Of a DNA stretch of 64,000 bases, positions 16,919 to 25,480 are shown piece after piece. A model generated the notes under the pieces. It did not search any database. It saw only the letters and a list, made by a program, of their open reading frames with translations, and was not told where the DNA came from. Both the position numbers and the translations under genes were made by a program. The DNA lies in contig NZ_PDUD01000047.1 in assembly GCF_002646595.1 (NCBI RefSeq), positions 1 through 64,000 on the forward strand, written 5' to 3'. The stretch is from Flavilitoribacter nigricans DSM 23189 = NBRC 102662 (GTDB lineage Bacteria > Bacteroidota > Bacteroidia > Chitinophagales > Saprospiraceae). Within the stretch, counting starts at the first letter, position 1; every line of letters begins with the position of its first letter.

Positions 16919-17021
16919 GTCCGATCCCCACCTCTTCTCCGACTCAGCCTACAAAAGCTTTTCAAAAGTATTCCCCATTAGTTGACAAATTGACGAATTG
17001 TAATTATTTTGCGAAATAAGC

Positions 17022-17051
17022 TAAATTTGATAACAAATTGGCATAGTTTTG
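17022..17051 (+). promoter_or_regulatory. Candidate promoter region for the 17-21 kb pair
   Basis: Two TAnnTTTG boxes, TAAATTTG (17022-17029) and TAGTTTTG (17044-17051), lie 40-60 bases before the ATG at 17089 in an AT-rich stretch rich in TTG triplets. Neither has a -33 TTG at the ideal distance, so which one is used is open. Confidence 0.35.
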
Positions 17052-17088
17052 TAATCAAATAGTTGTCAAACTAAAGCCTCTGATGTAA

Positions 17089-17538
17089 ATGATCAAGATC
17101 GCTCTCCGGACCGGCCATTATGAAAAAGCCTACCTGGCCGGCATTTCACGTTTTCATTTTACTTCTTTTCTGGATCTGGTCTGGGAGATCTTTGAGGTTC
17201 AACTGCCGGAGATCTTTAATCGGGAAGTACTCTGGGAGATCTTACTGGAAGACATGCGGGAACAACAACTGGATATACCCGGCGGTATGCGTCCGAGTGA
17301 ATTTAGAGAGCTGTTCAATTATTACCTGTCTACTTACTCGCCGGATCTACGCCGGGATTTTGACCCGGAAAAATTCACTTATCTCTTACTGGCTTGTGTA
17401 CACAATGGACGGATCATTCCGGTATTAGACGAACGCGTAGTGGACGACTTAAGAGCTCCTCTCACCTTGTCGGAAGATAGTGTACTATCGTTTGTCGACC
17501 GGAAAAAAATTAACACCATAACCTTTTCAATACTCTGA
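17089..17538 (+). CDS. Unrecognised 149-aa protein paired with the 1209-aa protein
   Basis: A soluble protein, largely helical in appearance, with no signal peptide, membrane segment or family I recognise. Acidic and aromatic residues are frequent (e.g. DLVWEIFEVQLPEIF, about 27-41). Its stop is one base before the ATG of the following 1209-residue gene, which makes co-translation and a shared function likely. Base composition is a little more AT-rich than the pca genes before it, so the pair may have a separate history. It could be a small partner or regulator of the large protein. Confidence 0.75.
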   Translation: MIKIALRTGHYEKAYLAGISRFHFTSFLDLVWEIFEVQLPEIFNREVLWEILLEDMREQQLDIPGGMRPSEFRELFNYYLSTYSPDLRRDFDPEKFTYLLLACVHNGRIIPVLDERVVDDLRAPLTLSEDSVLSFVDRKKINTITFSIL

Positions 17539-17539
17539 T

Positions 17540-20500
17540 ATGAAATTTTTTGGGCGCTTTTTTCTGAATAATCTCGGCGTGATCAAGTCGAATAAGGAAG
17601 CTGAAAATGAAGAAGCAAAACAGGATTACCGGGATCTGATCCTGGACTGGTTCAATCAGTCCGGCCTGAGTCTGACCGAATTTGAGACGGACTTCCTGGA
17701 ACCAACTATTGAACTTTATCGCACATCCAAACGGACGAGCCATTATTTTGCGGTAAAACCGGAGGAGGCACAATCGAACTACTTTGATGCGCTTAGCCTC
17801 GTTTATCTGGCTTTTCACGATCCGAATGAAAGTTTTTTCCAAAAAATTATGATATGCCTGGATGATCCGGAAAACAAAAACAAATTCCCCAAGGAGTTTT
17901 TGTCCCGAAGGCACTATAAATCTGACTTTCCGGAACATTTACCTATTTGGAGAACCATTTTACAGGCATGTGGCTTTCTGGAAATATTTAATGCCCTGAC
18001 TTTTAAAAAACTTCGGAGCAGGGAACGCAGGAGCCATATAGAGCGCGTTTTGCGCGAGGCGGTCTACTCGAATGGACCGGAGGTGTTGAAAGCGTGGCTG
18101 GACTATATCGATAATCGGGCTTTTTACGAAAAACCACAGATCTATCTGGACTTGCTCAGCAATGCGTACTTTCAAAACCCTGCTCAGCCTATCGCAGCAT
18201 CTGCCGACCTGGACCAATACCTGATGCAATTAATAGAAAAGGCAGTCGAAGAGCACAATAGCCGGGAGGGATTCCGTTTGCATACAACCATATTGCGAGA
18301 AGTGCAGGAAAGCTTCCTCGAATTCCAGCAAGAAGAGATTTTTCGGAATACGCCATCTCAGAAAAGACGTTTTCTAAAGGTCTGGGACTTTCCCAAGGCG
18401 GTGGCCGCAGTGGAGCACTATACCGGTCGGGTGGAAACGCTCCTCGAGCACATCATGTACCTCACCAATCCCGGGTATTACTTCCGCGATGTGGAATGGT
18501 TTTACCGAGAATTATTCCAGATGATTATTGATGATCACCGCGTTTCCAAAAAGTGGATGAACGACCTCCTCCATTGGTTCCCGGATTGCCTAAGCAGTGT
18601 GGTTATTGAAAATGTACATCTTCCGCTGCTCCAAAAAATAGCGCCGGACATCCGGATGGGAACCGAACTCCACAGCAAGGTGGAAGAGCTGGTATTTGTC
18701 AAACATTTCAGTAAGGCCGGGATCGAGCTGATAAAAACCATTTACCGGGCGGCACCAGAAAAGGATCTCATCCTGGCTCATAAGATCCAGACGCCTCACT
18801 TTGGTAATTCGGATTTTAAATACGGTTATCATAACCTGAACTGGAATAGCGATAAAGGGAATTACACTAAATTAAAAGCCTTCATTGCGGACTTTAGCCT
18901 GATCGTCCCGACCGCCCTGAAACGGGTGGTCAGTGCCTACTCGGTGGATGATATGACGGCTTTTCAGATCAATATCGACGGGGAGAACATTAATATAAAC
19001 TCAGCCGTTGTAGAAAACTTCAACGAAATATTGGAAGAAAAACAGCGCGCTTACCGGATCATCCCCATTCCGCTGCTTCCCTATACCCTAAGGGATAGCC
19101 GGGAATACTACGCCACAGCGATCAGCTTTTTAAACGCCGAGGAATTCAATTTTTTTCGCAATAACTATCTGGAGCCGCATTTTCCGGAAATTTCCGATTG
19201 CCGGATCTACCGCGAGATGAGTTTCCCGGATGGATCGGTACCTTCCTTTCTGGAGTTCAGACAGGCGGCACAGGCCAAACGCAGACAGACAAAGTCGTCT
19301 TTCGAAAAAAATGTAAACTGGCAATGGTTCAAACAGGATCATATCGACCAGTTGTCCGGTAAAGAAAAATGGTATCCGTTGATGGATCTGCTGATCACCT
19401 GCAAGGGCAGCAAAACACCCCAAAAGAAATGGATGGAGCAGATGAATAAAGCCATCGATGATTTCGGTCGGGATCAGTACTTTAAAGAACTGACGGTGCT
19501 CATTACCGATTCCATCCGCAAGGATTTCTGGTTTTTCGATGTCTACGCGCAGGCGCTGCGGGGCATTGTCTGGACCTGTACCCGCCAAAATCCGAATGAC
19601 GTCTCCCTAAATATTGTCCGCACCATAGCGGAATCGTCTTACACCAAAATATCCGGTGTGGGCCCCAGATCCGGCCGAATGGGCAATTTCGCGCTGCAGG
19701 AACTGGTCAACAGCGGTAGCGAGACCGCATTCGGGATTTTGAATATCATGCGCAATAAAACGAAATACCAACGGTTTATCCGGGTGCTTGATAAGTATAT
19801 GGAAAAATTCAAGGAGGCATCGGATATACCGGATGAATTGCTGGCCGATCGCTCCATTCCCCACCTCGGATTCGAGGGGTGCACCAAGACGATACAGGTG
19901 GAAGATTACCGGGTGGTGTTTGAGTTGAAAAATCAGAAGCTGGTCAAAAACTGGTATCTGGGAGATCGCAAACAACGGGGCACACCGGCCGCGATCAAAG
20001 AGCAGTTCCCGGCTCTGGAAAAGGAGATCGCCCTGGAGTTCAAACACACCAATGCCCTGGTTAAAGACCTGAAACACCGCCTGAAGACCTATTGGCTGTA
20101 CGACCGGAAATGGTCGGCTCCGGACTGGGAACAGTATATCCTGGCCCACCCGCTATTGCACATGTGGATCGAAGGTATGATCTGGTGTAACGAAACCCAA
20201 GATAAACGATTTCTGGTGCTGGGCGATCAAAAGATCGACCTGCACGGGCAAGCGGTAACAGTAGAAAAAACAGATGTCATTTCCTTTTGGCATCCGGTAG
20301 AAGCCGCTAGTGCAGAGCTAACTGCCTGGCAGCAAAAAATACTGGAGGAGAAGATCCCACAGGCCGAAAGGCAGGCCTATCGGGAGCACTATCCTTTTTC
20401 CGACCGGGAATTATCCCTGACGGCCACGCCCCGGTTCGCCGGTCATTTCCTGGAAGTACGCAAACTCATGGCCATTGCCAACGCGGCGGGCTGGATATTT

Positions 20501-21169
20501 ACCTACGTCCACGAGGACGTGAACTGGCCGAGGGTGTTCATTAAAGATCTGAACCTGACGGCTCACTTTAAATGTGATTACAGCCGATTGGATTACGCCA
20601 TACCGACTCAGGAATTATTCTTTACGGAAGGAGATACCCGCAAGATCACCTATGGCAAAAAACTGGAAGCGATACCGCTGTCGCGGGTGCCGGCCAAAAC
20701 GAGATCTGAGATCTGTCGGGATATTGATCTGTTTATCGCCACTACCAGCGTAGCCATGAACCCGGCTCTGGCCGAAAAGGAACCAAGCCTCGGAAACTAC
20801 CGGGATGACTTTCACAAGGGCCGGTTTTCGGATAATGCTGGCGCTGCGGTTAGAAAACAGCTTATTGCGCAGCTGATTCCCCGCTTGGGGCTCAATTCGC
20901 CGGGTTTCGAGGGGAATTATCTATTGGTAGACGGCAAGCTCAATCAGTACCGGATCAATCTCGGTAGTGGATTCGCCCAGATCCGGCAGAGCCAGCAGCA
21001 TCTGAATCTGATGCCGGATATCCAGTCGGTCCGAAAAGACCGCCGGGTACAGTTACCGTTCAAAGATGACGACACGCTGTACCTCATTCTGGCCAAGGCC
21101 CTGTTCCTGCAACGGGACGATGCAGTGGCCGATCCGGCTTTTAAAACCCTGGTGACGGGAAATAATTAA
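17540..21169 (+). CDS. Large DUF4132/DUF5724-like protein (1209 aa)
   Basis: A 1209-residue soluble protein without signal peptide or membrane helices. The N-terminal ~800 residues look like helical-repeat material. The C-terminal third holds the segments I associate with DUF4132/DUF5724 (MolR/YehI) proteins: LMAIANAAGWIF (about 977-988), and an ending LYLILAKALFLQRDDAVADPAF, comparable to the 'I..KA..L..D.KI.DP' end of that family. No WGR domain is seen, and no MoxR ATPase or VWA gene, the partners known for the E. coli relative, is adjacent. Biochemical role unknown. Tightly linked to the 149-residue gene before it; a hairpin overlaps its stop. Confidence 0.65.
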   Translation: MKFFGRFFLNNLGVIKSNKEAENEEAKQDYRDLILDWFNQSGLSLTEFETDFLEPTIELYRTSKRTSHYFAVKPEEAQSNYFDALSLVYLAFHDPNESFFQKIMICLDDPENKNKFPKEFLSRRHYKSDFPEHLPIWRTILQACGFLEIFNALTFKKLRSRERRSHIERVLREAVYSNGPEVLKAWLDYIDNRAFYEKPQIYLDLLSNAYFQNPAQPIAASADLDQYLMQLIEKAVEEHNSREGFRLHTTILREVQESFLEFQQEEIFRNTPSQKRRFLKVWDFPKAVAAVEHYTGRVETLLEHIMYLTNPGYYFRDVEWFYRELFQMIIDDHRVSKKWMNDLLHWFPDCLSSVVIENVHLPLLQKIAPDIRMGTELHSKVEELVFVKHFSKAGIELIKTIYRAAPEKDLILAHKIQTPHFGNSDFKYGYHNLNWNSDKGNYTKLKAFIADFSLIVPTALKRVVSAYSVDDMTAFQINIDGENININSAVVENFNEILEEKQRAYRIIPIPLLPYTLRDSREYYATAISFLNAEEFNFFRNNYLEPHFPEISDCRIYREMSFPDGSVPSFLEFRQAAQAKRRQTKSSFEKNVNWQWFKQDHIDQLSGKEKWYPLMDLLITCKGSKTPQKKWMEQMNKAIDDFGRDQYFKELTVLITDSIRKDFWFFDVYAQALRGIVWTCTRQNPNDVSLNIVRTIAESSYTKISGVGPRSGRMGNFALQELVNSGSETAFGILNIMRNKTKYQRFIRVLDKYMEKFKEASDIPDELLADRSIPHLGFEGCTKTIQVEDYRVVFELKNQKLVKNWYLGDRKQRGTPAAIKEQFPALEKEIALEFKHTNALVKDLKHRLKTYWLYDRKWSAPDWEQYILAHPLLHMWIEGMIWCNETQDKRFLVLGDQKIDLHGQAVTVEKTDVISFWHPVEAASAELTAWQQKILEEKIPQAERQAYREHYPFSDRELSLTATPRFAGHFLEVRKLMAIANAAGWIFTYVHEDVNWPRVFIKDLNLTAHFKCDYSRLDYAIPTQELFFTEGDTRKITYGKKLEAIPLSRVPAKTRSEICRDIDLFIATTSVAMNPALAEKEPSLGNYRDDFHKGRFSDNAGAAVRKQLIAQLIPRLGLNSPGFEGNYLLVDGKLNQYRINLGSGFAQIRQSQQHLNLMPDIQSVRKDRRVQLPFKDDDTLYLILAKALFLQRDDAVADPAFKTLVTGNN

Positions 21170-21197
21170 GGTGTAACCAAACGAATGGGTACACCTT
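21168..21197 (+). terminator. Stem-loop overlapping the stop of the large gene
   Basis: AAGGTGTA (21168-21175) pairs with TACACCTT (21190-21197) around a 14-base loop, starting inside the TAA stop. It lacks a T-run, so it may be a weak or factor-aided terminator. Confidence 0.4.
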
Positions 21198-21294
21198 AAC
21201 ATGCGAGTATATTTTCGGAAGATCAGCGGCCGATGATCACGATCGACCGGCCGTGTCTTCTTATCATCTGTACGGTCTGGCTTTGAGTCAGCGC

Positions 21295-21708
21295 CTAGCA
21301 GTAGCGGTCAAAAGCCAGTTTCAGGTTTTCGGCAATGATCTCCGCCGAACGGCCTTCGATGTGGTGGCGTTCCAGGAAATGAACCAGTTTACCGTCTTTG
21401 AACAGCGCGATGGAAGGAGAAGACGGCGGGTAAGGCAGCAGGAATTCACGAGCCTTAGCCGTAGCTTCCATATCCACACCGGCGAATACCGTAGTCAGTT
21501 TATCCGGCGTCTTATCGTTGTCCAGCGCCATACGGGCACCCGGGCGGGCGTTGGCCGCTGCACATCCGCATACGGAATTGACCACCAGCAGTACAGTTCC
21601 TTCTTTATCGTCCAGCACGTCGATCACTTCCTGGGCCGAAGTAAGACTTTCAAAACCGATATCTGTCAGTTGACGGGCCATCGGAGCCGTTATTTGTACA
21701 GGATACAT
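21295..21708 (-). CDS. Bacilliredoxin (BrxA/BrxB, YphP/YqiW family)
   Basis: A 137-residue thioredoxin-fold protein with the family's CGC redox motif (NSVCGCAAANARPG, about 53-66), instead of a CxxC. In Bacillus these proteins remove bacillithiol from mixed disulfides; many Bacteroidota also carry the family. The conserved PSSPSIALFKDGKLVHFLERHHIEGR stretch region near the C-terminus supports the call. It is monocistronic, with a good -33/-7 promoter 27 bases upstream. Confidence 0.93.
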   Translation of the reverse strand: MYPVQITAPMARQLTDIGFESLTSAQEVIDVLDDKEGTVLLVVNSVCGCAAANARPGARMALDNDKTPDKLTTVFAGVDMEATAKAREFLLPYPPSSPSIALFKDGKLVHFLERHHIEGRSAEIIAENLKLAFDRYC

Positions 21709-21734
21709 ATCAAATTATTTTTGCTATTATTTTG

Positions 21735-21766
21735 CAAATTTAAGAGTTTTTGTCGGGAAAGGACAA
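21735..21766 (-). promoter_or_regulatory. Promoter of the bacilliredoxin gene
   Basis: On the minus strand TTG (21766-21764), 21 bases, then TAAATTTG (21742-21735): full match to the Bacteroidota consensus, with the same spacing as at pcaH. The expected start site is about 20 bases before the ATG at 21708. Confidence 0.6.
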
Positions 21767-21885
21767 GGTAATTCCCGGCATTATCTATATACAATCTAAA
21801 TCTATTTTAGTTGATTTGCAGGATCGAATGAAACATTTTAGCAAAAGATCGTTATAATCTTTCTATCGGAATAAATTTTTAACAG

Positions 21886-22281
21886 ATGACCCAAAAACTG
21901 CGAACCCTGGCACTGGGGTTCAGTATACTCTATTTTTGTCTCCCTTCCTGTACCTCCGACCAACTGCCAGAACCCATGGTATTGGCCGTATGCGATACGC
22001 TCCAAACCTCTTACGAAACCAACGTCAAAGATATCATCGACCGCACCTGTGCGTACAGTGGTTGTCATATCGACGCTTCCATCGGCAATTATCTGACCTA
22101 CGAAGGTATGCTGGGCCGCCTGCAGAGCGGTTCGATCCGCAACCGGGTGATCAGTCTGCGGGACGACCCTACGGTCGGTATGCCGCCGGACTACGTTCCC
22201 GGTGACCGGCCGAGTAATCTCACCCAGGAGGAACTGGAGATCATTCAGTGCTGGCTGGATGCGGGGTTTCCCAAGGAGTGA
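21886..22281 (+). CDS. Small heme-binding lipoprotein (planctomycete-type cytochrome c-like)
   Basis: A 131-residue secreted protein with a lipobox-like LPSC at about residues 19-22. Its heme motif is CAYSGCH (about 55-61), with four residues between the cysteines as in the loose CxxxxCH seen in planctomycete-type cytochrome c domains, instead of the usual CxxCH. A distal Met ligand may be in VGMPPDY. It ends with LTQEELEIIQCWLDAGFP, the usual closing helix of these domains (I/W..W...G). It starts a three-gene plus-strand cluster with the beta-barrel and the diheme protein, so it probably takes part in the same periplasmic redox process. Confidence 0.75.
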   Translation: MTQKLRTLALGFSILYFCLPSCTSDQLPEPMVLAVCDTLQTSYETNVKDIIDRTCAYSGCHIDASIGNYLTYEGMLGRLQSGSIRNRVISLRDDPTVGMPPDYVPGDRPSNLTQEELEIIQCWLDAGFPKE

Positions 22282-22386
22282 GCCGGATAGATGTCCCCGA
22301 CGCTTAATAATGAAATGGTGCAGCAGTTTGGCGCCGAAATCCGGTCGAAGCCGGAAAACCGGGCCTTACCCAACAAACATAATAAT

Positions 22387-23280
22387 ATGATACGTCTTTT
22401 TACCCTCTCGTTCGTATTGCTCGGAAGCCTGCTGAGTTTACAGGCCCAGGATGCCGAAAAAGTATACCAAACTTTCAAGGATCGCCGCGTGATCAATACC
22501 CATTCGGTGGAAACCCTGCCGGCGCACAAACTGGATATTCGGATCGTCCACCGTTTCGGTGATTTCGCCGGGGATAACGGTGGCTACCAAACGTTCTTCG
22601 GTCTGGAAAATGCATCCGATGTGGTCATTGGCGGCGAGTACGGTTTTACGGACCGGTTTACCGTGGGGCTTTTCCGGGCCAAAGGTGCGGGGATCACTCC
22701 CGAAGGTAATTCCGGACTGCGTCAGCTGACCAACGGTATTCTGAAATACCGTCTGATGCACCAGACGAAAAATAATCTGGTTCCCTTCAGCCTGACGGCC
22801 GTTGGCGTGATCTCGTTATCTACCGCCAGTAAGATCGAGGATAATCCCGATCTGATCCGCAGTTTCCCCAAATTCGCCCACCGGATGGCCACCAACTGGG
22901 AACTGATCATCGCCCGGAAGTTTTCCGAAGGCTTTTCGCTGCAATTATTGCCGGCTTATACGCACCGCAATCTCGTTACCTTTGAGGATGAGAACGGGAT
23001 CTTTTCCCTGGGCGTGGCCGCGCGCGTACAATTGAATAAGGTCGTAGGCATCATCAGTGATATGACCGTGCCTTTCAGTAGCCGGCGCTCCAGCGATAAC
23101 GGTTATTATTTTCCGTTCGGGATCGGTTTGGAATTCGATACCGGAGGGCATATTTTCCAGGTGAATTTTACAAATGCAACCGGCGTAATGGAAACGGACT
23201 ATATTCCCTACACGATCTCCAACTGGGGTGAAGGTCAGTTCCGACTGGGCTTCACGGTGTCCCGCTTGTTCAATTTGTAA
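22387..23280 (+). CDS. DUF5777-type outer-membrane beta-barrel protein
   Basis: A 297-residue protein with a signal peptide (MIRLFTLSFVLLGSLLSLQAQ) and alternating amphipathic strands typical of a barrel. The opening VYQTFKDRRVINTHSVETLP and LDIRIVHRFGDF is what I associate with DUF5777 proteins, which commonly lie beside cytochromes in Bacteroidota. I start at 22387 because the longer frame from 22291 puts 32 non-signal residues in front. The C-terminal aromatic/hydrophobic strand (RLGFTVSRLFNL) fits outer-membrane insertion. Function unknown; the link to electron transfer comes from its cytochrome neighbours. Confidence 0.7.
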   Translation: MIRLFTLSFVLLGSLLSLQAQDAEKVYQTFKDRRVINTHSVETLPAHKLDIRIVHRFGDFAGDNGGYQTFFGLENASDVVIGGEYGFTDRFTVGLFRAKGAGITPEGNSGLRQLTNGILKYRLMHQTKNNLVPFSLTAVGVISLSTASKIEDNPDLIRSFPKFAHRMATNWELIIARKFSEGFSLQLLPAYTHRNLVTFEDENGIFSLGVAARVQLNKVVGIISDMTVPFSSRRSSDNGYYFPFGIGLEFDTGGHIFQVNFTNATGVMETDYIPYTISNWGEGQFRLGFTVSRLFNL

Positions 23281-23343
23281 AACAGAAGGCGATCCGCAGT
23301 CGGCAAGCGGACCGGCTGTTACGGATCCTCAAAATATATTGTC

Positions 23344-24402
23344 ATGAGAAAGATCGTTCTATTCCCTTCTATTGGTGCCATTTTGCTGTTGCTGAGTTGG
23401 CTTTGGTCCCCCTTTACGCCCCTGTCGGTAATGAACGAAGAGAAACCGGTCGCGGAAGTGCTGGTAGAACTGGGGGACGAACCCCTGCCGCATCAGGTGG
23501 ATTTTAGTATTCCCGGCGTATCGGTAGATGCCGGTCGGCGGCTGGTGTTGGAAGGTATCGGGGCGCGGAAAAACGGCAAAGCCAGCGGGCGTCAGAGCAA
23601 ACACTTCGTCTGCACTTCCTGCCACAATGTAGAGCGGGAAGATCCTGATCTGAGCAAGGCCGATCCCGAAGCCCGTCTACCGTACGTACAATCCAAAGGA
23701 TTGCCTTTTCTCCAGGGCTCGGCTTTGTACGGGGTGGTCAACCGTACCAGTTTCTACAACGGGGATTACGATAAAAAGTACGGGGATCTGGTGCTGAAGG
23801 CCCGTAACAACCTGCGGGAAGCGATCCAGTTGTGCGCCACCGAATGCGCTCAGGGACGGATACTGGAAGATTGGGAACTGGAATCGGTACTGGCCTACCT
23901 GTGGACCATCGACCTGAAGCTGGGCGACCTCAACCTGACGGGAAAAGATATGGATAAGCTCGAAAGAGCGCTCCGCCTGAAAAAGCCGGACACGACGGCT
24001 ACCGCGCTGATCAAAGAACATTATCTACAGGCTTCCCCGGCCACTTTTGTAACGCCGCCGGAGGACCGCACCGTGGGCTATACGGAGGAAGGGAATGCCG
24101 AGAACGGCCGCCTGCTCTACGAACTGAGCTGTCTCCACTGCCACGAACGGCAGCGCTACTCCTTTTTCGAACTGGATAACAGCGACATGAGCTTCGAGTT
24201 TCTGCTCAAACACCTGCCGCGCTACACGCGCTATTCGGCCTATCAGGTGATCCGTTACGGTACTTCACCGCTGAACGGCAAACGGGCTTATATGCCTCAC
24301 TACACTTTGGAAAAGATGAGCAACAGCCAGGTGGAAGATCTGCGCGCCTACATTGAAATGCGGGCGAACGAGCAGGAGGTCCCGACTTCGACCGGTAAGT
24401 AA
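23344..24402 (+). CDS. Diheme cytochrome c-type protein
   Basis: A 352-residue exported protein: an N-terminal hydrophobic segment (about 5-22) and two CxxCH heme motifs, CTSCH (about 89-94) and CLHCH (about 263-268), each in a cytochrome-c-like domain. Candidate axial Met residues are in MPHYTLEKM near the C-terminus, where the usual closing helix MSNSQVEDLRAYIE follows. This looks like a dihaem periplasmic c-type protein of about twice the standard domain size. Third gene after the small heme lipoprotein and the beta-barrel; 60 bases separate it from the barrel gene. Electron donor and acceptor are unknown. Confidence 0.85.
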   Translation: MRKIVLFPSIGAILLLLSWLWSPFTPLSVMNEEKPVAEVLVELGDEPLPHQVDFSIPGVSVDAGRRLVLEGIGARKNGKASGRQSKHFVCTSCHNVEREDPDLSKADPEARLPYVQSKGLPFLQGSALYGVVNRTSFYNGDYDKKYGDLVLKARNNLREAIQLCATECAQGRILEDWELESVLAYLWTIDLKLGDLNLTGKDMDKLERALRLKKPDTTATALIKEHYLQASPATFVTPPEDRTVGYTEEGNAENGRLLYELSCLHCHERQRYSFFELDNSDMSFEFLLKHLPRYTRYSAYQVIRYGTSPLNGKRAYMPHYTLEKMSNSQVEDLRAYIEMRANEQEVPTSTGK

Positions 24403-24463
24403 ACGGAGCGATATGCTTTAGAGATACTAACTAGTGCCGAACATTGAAAATTAATAAAGCTTG

Positions 24464-24638
24464 TCTTCACCGCAAAGGCCGCGAAGCCGCGAAGTTTTAC
24501 AATGGCTTTTTTCGAGAAAATTTACTGATGCAAATTTTTCGATCTTTTGCGACATTAACGGTTAAGAACGCAAAGTTTAGTGGATTTGCCATCGGCAAAT
24601 CCACTAAAAAGCTTGGCGTCTTTGCGTCTCGCGGTGAA
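24464..24638. repeat. Palindromic 'CGAAG/CGCAAAG' island without a gene
   Basis: The ends are inverted: TTCACCGC (24466-24473) and GCGGTGAA (24631-24638). Inside are forward boxes (GCAAAGGCCGCGAAGCCGCGAAG) on the left, reverse boxes (CTTGGCGTCTTTGCGTCTCGCGG) on the right, and a 15-bp perfect hairpin with a 3-base loop (24576-24590 / 24594-24608). The same boxes flank the GxxExxY gene at 34 kb, so this looks like an empty or hairpin-bearing copy of that element. ATTAATA occurs on both sides (24450-24456, 24671-24677), possibly by chance. Confidence 0.7.
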
Positions 24639-24941
24639 ATTCAGTCATTTCTGGTTTTCGGTTTTTAACTATTAATATTCCTCACCACATAGCCGCTACT
24701 ACCTCGAAGCCAACTGCCACCTTAACCAACAACGAATAACCCGTTGCTCACCCAGCTTGGTCCGGCAGGCAATTAGATATTAACCCTGAAAGTGGCCGAT
24801 CAACGCAAAATAACGTGGTCTCCCCATTCTCCTTGGCTCCCCATCACCCCCTCCCCAAGTCACCCAATCTCTCCCTCACAAATCCCCTGGTTTTAAGTTT
24901 TTTATAACATCTACACCAAAACCCGCGTTTTATAAATCTAT

Positions 24942-24949
24942 TATCTTTG
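24942..24949 (+). promoter_or_regulatory. Candidate -7 box for the 24989 gene
   Basis: TATCTTTG fits TAnnTTTG exactly and lies 40 bases before the ATG. No TTG is present at the usual distance upstream, so support is partial. Confidence 0.4.
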
Positions 24950-24988
24950 GTAAAGAATTTTTTAACCGCACTTGCAAGCTAAGCATCC

Positions 24989-25441
24989 ATGAAAAAAAAT
25001 CTACCACTACTGTTCCTGTTCTCTCTGATCAGCATCTGCACAATCGCTCAAAAATCGTTGGAAGGTTTATGGGTTGGGACCATCACCGATGGGATCGGTT
25101 CCACCTCCGGGTATAAATTCGAAATGATCATTGAGATCGAAGATAAAACCATCAAGGGACGTTCTTTTGTCCACATCAGTCCCGACGAGATCATTGAAAT
25201 GGAACTAAGCGGCCGAATGTACGAAGACCGCTCGATCTACATGCGGGACATTCAGTTTATCCCTACCGCCGGCAAAGAAGTGCCGCCTCCCTTCAACCGC
25301 AAATATCAGTTCGCCTACGACCGCAGTATCTGGAAGTCCACCCTGGAAGGCTACTGGCAGGAAGTACGCGGCGATACCTTCAACCCCAAACGCCAGCGGG
25401 GTAAGATCATTCTAAAAAAAGTAGGTAATTCCAAGGCCTGA
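24989..25441 (+). CDS. Small secreted protein of unknown function
   Basis: A 150-residue protein with a clear signal peptide (MKKNLPLLFLFSLISICTIAQ). The mature part starts SLEGLWVGTITDG and continues as short beta-strand-like segments with alternating charges, ending in IILKKV. This 'G.W.G.I' opening and strand pattern resemble small lipocalin-like or DUF-type beta-barrels common in Bacteroidota, but I cannot name a family. It is monocistronic, convergent with the DUF2064 gene 40 bases away. Confidence 0.7.
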   Translation: MKKNLPLLFLFSLISICTIAQKSLEGLWVGTITDGIGSTSGYKFEMIIEIEDKTIKGRSFVHISPDEIIEMELSGRMYEDRSIYMRDIQFIPTAGKEVPPPFNRKYQFAYDRSIWKSTLEGYWQEVRGDTFNPKRQRGKIILKKVGNSKA

Positions 25442-25480
25442 TTAACGTAGTGTAAGCTCCCGGGGCCAAAGTAAGAGACC

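Larger units (their letters stand above)
24403..24988. other. Intergenic region with palindromic repeat island
   Basis: No supported gene; a 74-codon frame at 24444-24668 is produced by the repeats. It contains the palindromic island (24464-24638), then a pyrimidine-rich low-complexity stretch near 24815-24890, and an AT-rich promoter-like end. Confidence 0.6.

Noticed and set aside
24444-24668. 74-codon plus-strand frame
   Set aside because: Falls on the palindromic repeat island; encoded residues come from the repeat boxes and hairpin.
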